The position numbers were made by a program, and so were the translations under genes. From Psychroflexus planctonicus (GTDB taxonomy: Bacteria; Bacteroidota; Bacteroidia; Flavobacteriales; Flavobacteriaceae), in NCBI RefSeq assembly GCF_014640195.1, contig NZ_BMGM01000008.1:1-64000 (forward strand): a stretch of 64,000 nucleotides of DNA, given 5' to 3'. This document shows positions 7,613 to 16,185 of this stretch, one piece after another. Within the stretch, counting starts at the first letter, position 1. Each line of letters starts with the position of its first letter. Below the pieces are notes generated by a model that was given only the letters and a program-made list of their open reading frames with translations, ran no database searches and was not told the DNA's origin.

Positions 7613-8704
7613 TTATTGGTCTAAACAGTTTAGTAAATTTGCTAAATCTGCCTGGTTATTAAAATATTGAAACCCAACTCGAATACCATCACCACGTTTT
7701 GCACATATTATTTTTTGTTGCAGTAATCTTTCTAAAATTAGTTCATCTCCATTTATATTGAATATACAGGAATGTATTTTCCTATTTTGCACATCACTGC
7801 TCAATAAGTTTCGACTTGAAAATTGTTTTTTTGCCAAAGCAGAAATACTTTTTATTTGTTTTTCAATTCTATGAATTCCAATATCACTATAATGGAAATC
7901 TAGTGCAACTTCCAAACTTTTTAATGAATGCATATCAAAATGTCCAGGTTCTAAAAATCCAATTTTTCGTTCAGGTCCATCTGGTTTAGAAATTAAAGAA
8001 TTACTTCCTAAAGATTTTGGCTTTAACCCTTCTATGAAATCTGGCTTGAGCATAAAAAAAGCGTTGCCAGTCCCTGCATTAAACCATTTGTATCCACTGC
8101 TTCCTATTACCGAAAATGCAGATTCATCAAAGTTGAAATCTTCCGTCCCAAGATATTGTGTTGCATCTCCTATAATGTGAATATTTGGGTATTTAGTTTT
8201 TAGTTCTTTCAAAAAATTAAAATCAATCAAAATTCCACTGATAAACTGAACAAGACTTAAAGCGATGAAATCCGGTTTAAAAGCTTCTACTTTTTGTAGG
8301 ATGTTTTGCTCTAGATGTTCATTGATTTCTGCATAGCACAATTCAAATTTTCGATGTGTAAACGGATAGTTTACCGATGGATAATCACCTTCTAATAAAA
8401 GTATCTTCGAATTTTCAGGAAGCGCTTCTACTATTAAATTCATTCCTGTCGAAAAGTTGGCTAGTAAGGCAACTTCAGCTGTTTTAGCATAAAAATAAAG
8501 TTGTATTTTATCTCGTAAAACATTAATTTTTTCATCTTCCAGATAATCAATTTTAGTGTAATCATGATGTATACCTTCATTATATTCTCTCCTAAATTCT
8601 AGTACTTTTTTAGAAATTAATCCTGAAGATGGTGTATTAAAGTAAGAGCAGGTTTGCAGAATAGGGAAGGAGTTGCTCAATAATTTTTGAAAATCGATAG
8701 ACAT
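7613..8704 (-). CDS. Class V aminotransferase-fold PLP-dependent enzyme
   Basis: This 363-residue protein has the fold type I layout of the class V (cysteine desulfurase/isopenicillin epimerase-like) group. YFNTPSSGLI is at the N terminus, LLLEGDYPSVNYPF in the middle, GDATQYLG holds the cofactor-contacting Asp, and SSGYKWFNAGTG contains the Schiff-base lysine (K206). Pyridoxal phosphate chemistry on an amino acid or amine is expected, but the substrate is not evident. No cysteine stands in the position typical of desulfurases. A minus-strand -7 box at 8719-8726 supports the ATG at 8704. Confidence 0.82.
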   Translation of the reverse strand: MSIDFQKLLSNSFPILQTCSYFNTPSSGLISKKVLEFRREYNEGIHHDYTKIDYLEDEKINVLRDKIQLYFYAKTAEVALLANFSTGMNLIVEALPENSKILLLEGDYPSVNYPFTHRKFELCYAEINEHLEQNILQKVEAFKPDFIALSLVQFISGILIDFNFLKELKTKYPNIHIIGDATQYLGTEDFNFDESAFSVIGSSGYKWFNAGTGNAFFMLKPDFIEGLKPKSLGSNSLISKPDGPERKIGFLEPGHFDMHSLKSLEVALDFHYSDIGIHRIEKQIKSISALAKKQFSSRNLLSSDVQNRKIHSCIFNINGDELILERLLQQKIICAKRGDGIRVGFQYFNNQADLANLLNCLDQ

Positions 8705-8718
8705 AAAAACATTTTTAC

Positions 8719-8726
8719 CAAATGTA
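8719..8726 (-). promoter_or_regulatory. -7 promoter box TACATTTG of the PLP enzyme gene
   Basis: A perfect TAnnTTTG on the minus strand, 14 bases ahead of the ATG at 8704. Confidence 0.6.
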
Positions 8727-8802
8727 CAAAAAGCCTTTATCCGTTTGAGCTTTTCTTGTTTTTTTAGCGAATAATTTAGCTGTTTTCTTACAGTAAAATC
8801 TG

Positions 8803-8810
8803 TACTTTTG
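8803..8810 (+). promoter_or_regulatory. -7 promoter box TACTTTTG of folA
   Basis: A perfect TAnnTTTG, 17 bases ahead of the folA ATG. It is divergent from the PLP-enzyme promoter about 80 bases away. Confidence 0.6.
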
Positions 8811-8827
8811 ATTTTTTAAACTAAGTT

Positions 8828-9319
8828 ATGAGTCAGAAAATAAGTATGATTGCGGCAGCTTCAGAAAACAATGGATTAGGTAAAAACAACGAATTAGTGT
8901 GGCATTTACCAGACGATTTTAAACGTTTTAAGCAAATTACATCAGGACACTACATTATCATGGGGCGCAAAACCTTTGAGTCTTTTCCCAAACCTTTGCC
9001 CAACCGAACGCATATTATTATTACTCGTGATAAAAAGTATACCGCAGAAAACTGCTTGATTGCTCACTCACTTGATGAAGCTTTCGTTTTGGCAAAAGCA
9101 GATAAAAATCCGTTTGTTATTGGTGGTGGCGAAATTTATCATTTGGCTTTACCTTATGCCGATGAAATTGAGCTTACCCGAGTACACACAAAAGTAGAAG
9201 CTGATGCTTTCTTTCCTGAAATTCCAGAAAATGAATGGGAATTAGTTGCTGAAGAATTTCATCCAGAAGATGAAAGACACAAACATAGTTTTACATACCA
9301 AACTTTCAAACGAATTTAA
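8828..9319 (+). CDS. folA: Dihydrofolate reductase
   Basis: The 163-residue enzyme reduces dihydrofolate to tetrahydrofolate with NADPH in the cytoplasm. It shows the classical chromosomal-DHFR motifs: MIAAASENNGLGKNNELVWHLP with the catalytic acidic residue in LPDDFKRFK, the NADPH-binding IMGRKTFESF, the IITRD strand and the FVIGGGEIYHLALP glycine motif. The length is normal. Translation starts at ATG shortly after a -7 box. A fructosamine kinase-like gene follows nine bases later and is probably in the same transcript. Confidence 0.96.
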   Translation: MSQKISMIAAASENNGLGKNNELVWHLPDDFKRFKQITSGHYIIMGRKTFESFPKPLPNRTHIIITRDKKYTAENCLIAHSLDEAFVLAKADKNPFVIGGGEIYHLALPYADEIELTRVHTKVEADAFFPEIPENEWELVAEEFHPEDERHKHSFTYQTFKRI

Positions 9320-9328
9320 ACCAGTTAA

Positions 9329-10174
9329 ATGCAACTTTTATTTGAAATTGCTGAACAAGAACATTTTCAACTAAAAGGCTACCGAAGATTAACAGGTGGC
9401 GATATTAATGCTGTTTTTTTGTTAGAAACTCCAACTGAAAACTGGGTTATTAAACTCAACGATAAATCTGCTTTTCCAGGCATGTTTCAAAAAGAAGCTT
9501 TTGCACTTGAAGAATTAACAAAAACGAATAGTTTTAGGATCCCAAAAGTAGTTTGTTCAAGTGAACTAAATAATCATGCTTGTTTAATTCTAGAATACAT
9601 TGAAACTGGTACAGAAAATGCTAAATTCTGGAAAGATTTTGGTGTTTGTTTGGCAAACTTACACAAAAGTACAAAGCTTCATTTTGGTTGGAAAAGCAAA
9701 AATTACATCGGTAGTTTAACACAATACAATTCCTATTGCGAAAGTTCTGCTGAGTTTTATATTTCTCAACGCTTACTGCCGCAATTTAAATTAGCCAGCC
9801 AAAATGGATTTCGTTTTCTAAACTTAGATTCTTTTTTTAAAAATGTAAGTGAGCTTATTCCCAAAGCTGAAAAGCCAGCGCTTATTCATGGCGATTTATG
9901 GTCTGGTAATTATATGGTAGATGCTCACCAAACTCCCGTTTTAATAGATCCTGCCATTTGTTTTGCATCCCGCGAAATGGATTTGGCTATGATGCAACTT
10001 TTTGGTGGTTTTCCAACAGAAGTCTTTGATGTTTATCAAACGCATTTTACATTAGAACCCAATTGGAAATCTCGCATTAAACTATACCAACTCTATTATT
10101 TGTTAGTGCACCTAAATTTGTTCGGGAAATCCTATCTAAATAGTGTTCAGCAAATTATCAGGAATTATACCTAA
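9329..10174 (+). CDS. Fructosamine kinase family protein
   Basis: This 281-residue protein kinase-like enzyme resembles the fructosamine/ketosamine-3-kinase family, which phosphorylates sugar adducts on proteins or small amines so that they decompose. Features are the N-terminal LTGGDINAVFLLET, an ATP-binding WVIKLNDK lysine, the FQKEAFALEEL helix, the catalytic LIHGDLWSGNYM and the metal-binding LIDPAICFASREMDLAMMQLFGGF. These motifs are all intact, so the enzyme is probably active. It converges tail-to-tail with the M3 peptidase gene, with no gap. Confidence 0.9.
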   Translation: MQLLFEIAEQEHFQLKGYRRLTGGDINAVFLLETPTENWVIKLNDKSAFPGMFQKEAFALEELTKTNSFRIPKVVCSSELNNHACLILEYIETGTENAKFWKDFGVCLANLHKSTKLHFGWKSKNYIGSLTQYNSYCESSAEFYISQRLLPQFKLASQNGFRFLNLDSFFKNVSELIPKAEKPALIHGDLWSGNYMVDAHQTPVLIDPAICFASREMDLAMMQLFGGFPTEVFDVYQTHFTLEPNWKSRIKLYQLYYLLVHLNLFGKSYLNSVQQIIRNYT

Positions 10175-12205
10175 CTAATCTACTTTTTCAAGTAATCCAG
10201 CACGTTTCAATAAAGCATCTGGATCAGGTTCTTTTCCACGGAAAGCTTTGTACAATTCCATCGGGTCTTTAGTGCCACCTTGGGTTAAGATATTGTTTTT
10301 GAATTTTTGCGCTACTTCTTCATTAAAAATTCCTTTTTCTTTAAAGAAAGCAAAAGCATCTGCATCTAAGACTTCTGCCCATTTATAAGAATAATATCCA
10401 GAAGAATAGCCTCCTTGAAAAATATGGCTGAAAGCTGTGCTCATACAATTTTCAGCTACACTAGGACACAACTGTGTTCCTTCAAAAGCTTCATCTTCAA
10501 ATTGTTTGACACCTTCAATATGTTTTGGGTCATTACTGTGCCAAGCCATATCTAATTTTCCAAAACTCAATTGGCGTAGAGTTTGCATTCCTTCTTGAAA
10601 ATTAGCACTCGCTTTTATCTTTTCAATAAATGCTTTTGGAATTTTTTCGCCAGACTCAAAATGCGTTGCAAACAAAGCTAAAGCTTCATCTTCATAACAC
10701 CAGTTTTCTAATAATTGACTAGGGAGTTCTACAAAATCCCAATACACATTGGCTCCAGATAAACTTGCATAAGTAGTGTTGGCTAACATTCCGTGTAATG
10801 CATGACCAAATTCGTGAAACAAGGTAGTTACTTCGTTAAAAGTAAGCAAGGAAGGTTTGCTAGAAGTTGGTCTAGTGAAATTGCAAACTATAGAAATATG
10901 CGGCCGTTCATTATTACCGTTTTTAATTTTCTGATTTTTATAAATAGTCATCCAAGCGCCATCTCGTTTTCCAGGTCTCGGATGAAAATCTGCATAAAAA
11001 ATAGCAACTAAATTTCCTTTTTGGTCGGTTACTTTATAGGTTTCAACTTCTTTGTGATATACATCAATATCCGTTACTTTTTCAAAATTGAGTTGATATA
11101 GTTTTTGGGCAATAGTAAACACACCGTCAACTACTTTGGTCAATTCAAAATAAGGTTTGAGTTGCTCTTCATCTAAATCAAATTTTTTCTGCTTCAATTT
11201 TTCTGAATAGTAAGCAACATCCCATTTTTGTAATTGGTCTATTCTGTCTAATTCTTTAGCAAATTGGCTAAGTTCTTCAAATTCTTTTTCAGCCGCAGGT
11301 TTTGCTTTTTCCAACAATTCATTTAAAAAAGAATGTACTTTTTCTGGGTTTTTTGCCATGCGTTGTTCCAAAACAAAATCGGCATGTGTTGTGTAACCTA
11401 ATAAATTTGCTCTTTCGTGTCTTAGTTTTACAATTTCCAACACAATGCTTTCGTTGTTGTTTTTGTTCTCTTGAAATCCTTTTGCTCCAAAAGCTAAAGC
11501 CATTTTTTTACGCAACTCCCTGTTTTTGGCATATTTCATAAAAGGTAAATAGCTAGGATAATGCAAACTAAATAAGTAGCCTTTTTTATTCTCATTTTGT
11601 GCTAATTGCGCTGCTGCTTCTTTGCTGCTTTCAGGCAAGCCTTCTACATCTTCTTCTTTAGTAATATGCAATTGAAATGCGTTGGTTTCAGCTAAAACAT
11701 GTTCGCCAAATTGAAGCGAAAGCTTAGCCATCTCTTGATCTATTTCACGTAAACGAGTTTGTTTGTCTTCTGGAAGATTGGCTCCATTTCGAGTAAAATT
11801 TTGATAAGTTTCATTTAATAAACGCTCATCTTCTTCGGTTAAGCTGAAGTTTTCTTTGCTTTTGAAAACTGATTTAATTCGATTAAATAAAGCTTTATTC
11901 AACATTAAATCGTTGCTGAATTCACTCAGTTTTGGTGAAATGATTTGCGTTATTTGTTGAATTTCTTCATTGGTTTCAGCAGAATTCAAATTGAATAAAA
12001 TGCTTGAAATTCGGTTGAGTTGCTCGGCAGATTCATCTAAGGCAGCAAGCGTATTTTTGAAACTGGGCTTTTCTTCATTTTGTGTAATAGCATCAATTTC
12101 TGCTCTAGCTTCAGCTAAAGCATTTTCAAATGCTGGTTCAAAATGTTCATTTTTTATTTCTGAAAAAGGTGCAGTATCAAATTTTTGCAATAATGGATTT
12201 GCCAT
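10175..12205 (-). CDS. dcp: M3 family metallopeptidase (peptidyl-dipeptidase Dcp-like)
   Basis: The 676-residue zinc peptidase belongs to the thimet/oligopeptidase A/Dcp family, which degrades short peptides. The HExxH motif is in TLFHEFGHALHGML (H464 and H468) and the third ligand follows in the family-typical WDFVELPSQLLENW region. PRPGKRDGAWM and the C-terminal FQGGYSSGYYSYKWAEVLDADAF are strong family signatures. No signal peptide is visible, so it is probably cytoplasmic. The longest frame starts at a TTG (12226) that is part of a -7 box, so I use the ATG at 12205. Confidence 0.93.
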   Translation of the reverse strand: MANPLLQKFDTAPFSEIKNEHFEPAFENALAEARAEIDAITQNEEKPSFKNTLAALDESAEQLNRISSILFNLNSAETNEEIQQITQIISPKLSEFSNDLMLNKALFNRIKSVFKSKENFSLTEEDERLLNETYQNFTRNGANLPEDKQTRLREIDQEMAKLSLQFGEHVLAETNAFQLHITKEEDVEGLPESSKEAAAQLAQNENKKGYLFSLHYPSYLPFMKYAKNRELRKKMALAFGAKGFQENKNNNESIVLEIVKLRHERANLLGYTTHADFVLEQRMAKNPEKVHSFLNELLEKAKPAAEKEFEELSQFAKELDRIDQLQKWDVAYYSEKLKQKKFDLDEEQLKPYFELTKVVDGVFTIAQKLYQLNFEKVTDIDVYHKEVETYKVTDQKGNLVAIFYADFHPRPGKRDGAWMTIYKNQKIKNGNNERPHISIVCNFTRPTSSKPSLLTFNEVTTLFHEFGHALHGMLANTTYASLSGANVYWDFVELPSQLLENWCYEDEALALFATHFESGEKIPKAFIEKIKASANFQEGMQTLRQLSFGKLDMAWHSNDPKHIEGVKQFEDEAFEGTQLCPSVAENCMSTAFSHIFQGGYSSGYYSYKWAEVLDADAFAFFKEKGIFNEEVAQKFKNNILTQGGTKDPMELYKAFRGKEPDPDALLKRAGLLEKVD

Positions 12206-12223
12206 AGAAGTTAACTTTTTTCG

Positions 12224-12231
12224 CAAAAATA
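12224..12231 (-). promoter_or_regulatory. -7 promoter box TATTTTTG of the M3 peptidase gene
   Basis: A perfect TAnnTTTG on the minus strand. Its last three bases are the spurious TTG start, and the ATG at 12205 lies 18 bases further on. Confidence 0.65.
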
Positions 12232-12288
12232 AGTAACTTCTTATGAGAAAGCTTTAAAGTTTTGTTGAATTATCTTTTTTCTGAAAAA

Positions 12289-15200
12289 CTACTTTTTTAC
12301 AATCTTTTTAGTGCTGATTAAATTGCCATTTTCGTTGAAAGCCACCACAAAATAAAGTCCAGCAGTTAAGTTGTTTACGTTAATTTCTAAGTGTTCACTA
12401 TCAACTTCTATTTGTTTTAGTTTTTTTCCTGTAATATCAAAAAGTTGTATGTTTTTAACTTGTAAGACAACAAAATCAATTTGAATTTCTTTTTCTACTG
12501 GATTTGGAAAAATTCGCATTTGGTTATTGTCTTCAAATGCATCTAAACTTAAGGTGTTAATTTCAACTTCTTCACAAAATTCTGTTGTTCCACAAGAGTT
12601 AGTTACACTAAGGCAAACTTCAAAAGTTCCAGTTTCGGTGTAAAAAATGTCAGGATTTTCTTCATTTGAAGTGCTTTCGTTTCCAAAATCCCATGTGTAA
12701 ATAATATCATCTTCGCTATAGTCAGTCAAGTTTTCAAAACTTACTAAATTGTCTACTTGGGTAAATTCGAAATTTGCTTCTGGAGCTTCTTCAGTAGTAA
12801 TTTCAAAACTCATGTTTTTTACACAGCCATTACTGTCTATAATGTTCACGTTGTAATTTCCTTCTTCTAAATCGGTCAATGTAGTTTCTGTAGATTCATC
12901 ATCCCATAAAATACTTGCTTCATCTGCTATAATTTGGTCTGCAAAATCTAACGAAATGCTACCTAAAGTTCCATCGCAAGCAATTGGGTTTACATTACCA
13001 ACTACATCTATATCGCAATCTGAACCAATGTTAACACAATAGTCTTCCACTTCCCCGTACGTGAAATTTTCACAAGCTTCTGCAGGTGGAGAAGGGAAAA
13101 AGCCTTCGCTAAAATATTTCATGGCAACACGCATTCGTGTAGTTCCGTTTAGAGCATTTTCTGGGATTTCTATTTGACCATTAAATGTTGATGTTATTGG
13201 GTTTCCAGGGTCTACTAATAATTCTTCTTCTGTAAATTCTCCATCTTGGTTAAAATCTATCCAGATTCTTGGATATTCATCATATTCATCGTTTGAGTAG
13301 CCAGGAGTAATACTAATATCAAATTCATCTCCCTTGGTTAAAAACAATACTGGATTTCCAGTAAAGTCCCCGTAGCCACCATTGTTTCCAGAATTATTTG
13401 TAAAATCGCCCACGGAGAAACTTTCAATCCATTCTTCAGAAGAGTTGCTTGCACTTGCATCGCAGTAGTTTAAGCTTGTACACACATCACAACCAGCTGA
13501 TGTAAAGTTGAAGCTTTCTGAAAATTCTGGAAGTTCGTTTGCTGCACAAATAGTTTGAATTTGAACTTCGTAAGTTTCACAAGAACCTAAATTTTCTAAA
13601 GAAAAATCAAGTTCGCTTAAGTTTTCTTCTAAGATCCAGTTTTCATCGCCTTCTAACCTGTATCTTAAATTATAAGCTTCAGCTGCCAAGATGCTACTCC
13701 AGCCAATTTCAACGCTACTATCTCCAAAATTAAAAGCTTCAATTTCTTCCTTTTCAGGAGAAACACAACATCCATCAGTTGTAAATAATTCTATTTCATT
13801 ATCCTGATTTTCTGTGTCTGCACAAATGGCTCTTACAAAATATTCATAGCTGGTGCAAGCTGAAAGGTTTTCAAAATTGAAATTGTTTTCATCTATATTT
13901 TCAATTGTCCAATCGGTTTCTCCTTCAACCCGGTAATGAACTTCCCAAGCATCTTCTAGCCCAAAATCTATCCAGCTTAGGTCAGCTTCAGTATCGGTTA
14001 TATTAGTTAATTGCACATCTGTTGGAGCTAAACAATCTTCATCACTACAAAAGTTTTCTAATAAATAGTCTATTGCTGCTTCTGCATTTAGTCTCCCACC
14101 TGTAATAAAAAAATCTTGTAATTGTGGTTTTTGGTCAACGGAGTTTAGTAATGCGTCGCGAACTAAATCTGCCCCGAGTTGCGGATTGTTATTTACAATA
14201 GATATAAAACTTGGACACGGAACAGAGTACATTAAGCCAATTACTCCGGCTGTTAATGGGCTTGAAAAAGAAGTTCCAGTTGTTGTAGTATAACCATTAT
14301 TGCTTGCTGTAGTTCTCACATTTATTCCTGGAGAAACCAAATCTATAGTATTTAAGCCATACCCGCCAGCAAAGTTGTCGTTGTGATCTGAGCGGCCAAC
14401 ACCAATCATATACGGACTTTCGCAAGCTGTTGGTAAATCGCCTTGGGTGTCTACATTTACATTTGAATTGCTTGTTGCACCGCAATTTAAAATTCCAGCT
14501 TCTCCCAAAGTGTTATAAAAATCACACCAAATAGGAGCATCTTCAGGGTTTCCACCGTCTAAACCCCAAGATGCGTTAGTTGCTACCACAAAAGCACCAC
14601 TATTTCCATTAGTGTCATTATACAATTGACGCATGGTTAACGGATAAGAATAGGCTTCTATAACAGCGGCTTCTTGTAAGCTGTAACCTGCCACAACCAT
14701 TATTTTAACGTCCCAGTTTGCTCCCGCAACACCTTGGTTATTATTTCCTTTTGCGCCTATCATACCGGCAACACTTGTGCCGTGACCACTAGGAGCCATG
14801 CCAATATTATCGTTGTTTTGTTGAATATTCCAACCTTCATAATCGTCTACATAACCGTTGTTGTCATCATCAATTCCATTAGGTGTTTGGCTTTCTGAAG
14901 TGTTAACCCATTTGTTATCTACTAAATCAGGGTGGTCTAAATCTGCGCTTTCAATTACACAAACTACAACTTCATCTCCAAAAGCAGTAAGACCGCCGGT
15001 GGTAACTTCCCAAGCATTTTCAATTGAAGTGTCTGCTCCAGTGGTTCCGTTGGTTTGTCCAGTGTTTTTATGATGCCACTGTTGTGTGTATTGTGGATCG
15101 TCTGGAGAAACTTCATCTCGCATATAAACTTTATGATTGTTTTGAGCGTATTTTATTCCATTTAGTTTGTTTAAGGATCTCAAAACTTCTTCGTGCGTAA

Positions 15201-15435
15201 AATGATCTGAATTGAATTTTGCTAACCAAATGTTCACAGGTTTAGATAATTCTTTTTCTAAGTTTAATCCGTAGTTTGTTGAAAGTTGATTTAAAACAGT
15301 TTCAGGTGAAGCATTTTTTTCGAATTGAATAATTACATCACCTTGTATAAAAGGACTCTCTTCGGTTACTCGATTATTTTGTGCGGTTAGAGAAAATGTG
15401 ATGAAAATTGAAAAAAGGAATATTATTTTATGCAT
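12289..15435 (-). CDS. Secreted subtilisin-like serine protease with type IX sorting domain
   Basis: This 1048-residue multidomain protein has a signal peptide (about 1-19), an N-terminal inhibitor-like region (30-105), an S8 peptidase domain (115-460), two fibronectin type III-like domains (470-650), a GEVED-type domain (660-810, with YGEVEDYCVNI), a PKD-like domain (880-960, YTWDFGNES) and a C-terminal T9SS type A sorting domain (from IFPNPVEKEIQ). Catalytic His (SGHGTSVAG, H218) and Ser (GTSFSSP, S389) are present. The position of the catalytic Asp, normally in V-I-D-T-G, reads VIESAD with Glu at 162. It is predicted to cross the outer membrane by the T9SS. It is monocistronic. Confidence 0.9.
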   Translation of the reverse strand: MHKIIFLFSIFITFSLTAQNNRVTEESPFIQGDVIIQFEKNASPETVLNQLSTNYGLNLEKELSKPVNIWLAKFNSDHFTHEEVLRSLNKLNGIKYAQNNHKVYMRDEVSPDDPQYTQQWHHKNTGQTNGTTGADTSIENAWEVTTGGLTAFGDEVVVCVIESADLDHPDLVDNKWVNTSESQTPNGIDDDNNGYVDDYEGWNIQQNNDNIGMAPSGHGTSVAGMIGAKGNNNQGVAGANWDVKIMVVAGYSLQEAAVIEAYSYPLTMRQLYNDTNGNSGAFVVATNASWGLDGGNPEDAPIWCDFYNTLGEAGILNCGATSNSNVNVDTQGDLPTACESPYMIGVGRSDHNDNFAGGYGLNTIDLVSPGINVRTTASNNGYTTTTGTSFSSPLTAGVIGLMYSVPCPSFISIVNNNPQLGADLVRDALLNSVDQKPQLQDFFITGGRLNAEAAIDYLLENFCSDEDCLAPTDVQLTNITDTEADLSWIDFGLEDAWEVHYRVEGETDWTIENIDENNFNFENLSACTSYEYFVRAICADTENQDNEIELFTTDGCCVSPEKEEIEAFNFGDSSVEIGWSSILAAEAYNLRYRLEGDENWILEENLSELDFSLENLGSCETYEVQIQTICAANELPEFSESFNFTSAGCDVCTSLNYCDASASNSSEEWIESFSVGDFTNNSGNNGGYGDFTGNPVLFLTKGDEFDISITPGYSNDEYDEYPRIWIDFNQDGEFTEEELLVDPGNPITSTFNGQIEIPENALNGTTRMRVAMKYFSEGFFPSPPAEACENFTYGEVEDYCVNIGSDCDIDVVGNVNPIACDGTLGSISLDFADQIIADEASILWDDESTETTLTDLEEGNYNVNIIDSNGCVKNMSFEITTEEAPEANFEFTQVDNLVSFENLTDYSEDDIIYTWDFGNESTSNEENPDIFYTETGTFEVCLSVTNSCGTTEFCEEVEINTLSLDAFEDNNQMRIFPNPVEKEIQIDFVVLQVKNIQLFDITGKKLKQIEVDSEHLEINVNNLTAGLYFVVAFNENGNLISTKKIVKK

Positions 15436-15522
15436 TTTTTAAATTTTCGTTCGAAAATATAGAAAATCATGAAATAAATTGAATTCTTACTGAAAAATTT
15501 CACTTGAAAATGCAATTACATC

Positions 15523-15945
15523 TTATTGTACAGGTATAACTTTGGTAGGAATTTCATAAGATGCAATAAAATTATCAAGGTCGTCTTGGCTTGTTTCGTC
15601 TAAAAACATGGCTTCTATTCTAATTTCTTTATTGTTAAAAACAAAGCTAACATCGCCAGCAAATTTCTTTACGTATTTTGCTTTGGTTAAATCTGTTTGT
15701 GAAGCAAACCAGCGATTTTTTTTAAACATGCCATTCTTGATTGTGGCAAACACATGAGATTCTATATTGAGCGCTATTACATGTGAAATTCCAAATATGA
15801 TGCTATACCAACCCAATTCATTTAGCGTGTTTTCAGTAATAATCTGAATGACAACCATAATCAACCAAAATAATCCCATGTATTTAAAATACTTATGGGT
15901 GCCATTAACAGCTTCAGGCTTATATTTTAATTTTACATTCTGCAT
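15523..15945 (-). CDS. Small membrane protein of unknown function
   Basis: The 140-residue protein has two hydrophobic segments near residues 25-45 and 48-65 separated by a short loop, followed by a soluble basic domain ending with VSFVFNNKEIRIEAMFLDETSQDDL. This layout resembles small bacterial proteins with a PH-like or YcxB-like C-terminal domain, but I cannot name a family. The frame extends to a TTG at 15951 that lies in a -7 box, so the ATG at 15945 is used. That leaves only three bases between the box and the start, so the mRNA is likely leaderless. Confidence 0.7.
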   Translation of the reverse strand: MQNVKLKYKPEAVNGTHKYFKYMGLFWLIMVVIQIITENTLNELGWYSIIFGISHVIALNIESHVFATIKNGMFKKNRWFASQTDLTKAKYVKKFAGDVSFVFNNKEIRIEAMFLDETSQDDLDNFIASYEIPTKVIPVQ

Positions 15946-15948
15946 ACA

Positions 15949-15956
15949 CAAATGTA
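15949..15956 (-). promoter_or_regulatory. -7 promoter box TACATTTG, start-adjacent
   Basis: A perfect TAnnTTTG on the minus strand ending three bases before the ATG at 15945. The TTG inside it explains the longer frame. Confidence 0.6.
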
Positions 15957-16129
15957 CTCTAAATTTGAAAAATTGAAAATTTTCTGTTTGTCTTTTGAAA
16001 TGAAGCTAGAATAGATGCCATATAACTTTATGCTTTATTCTATCCTAGTTTTCCCTATTTTAAGGCAAGAAAATATGCTGATTTTAGCATTATTTCAATG
16101 AAAGTATTTACAAATTAGATATAAAAAAT

Positions 16130-16160
16130 CACCCCCAAACAAAAATTTTGTTTGGGGGTG
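16130..16160 (-). terminator. Terminator of the M61 peptidase gene
   Basis: A perfect 15-base stem starts with CACCCCCAAAC and is followed on the minus strand by six T. It lies 26 bases after the minus-strand stop at 16186. Confidence 0.88.
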
Positions 16161-16185
16161 AAAAGCTAATGCAATTTAAAAATAC

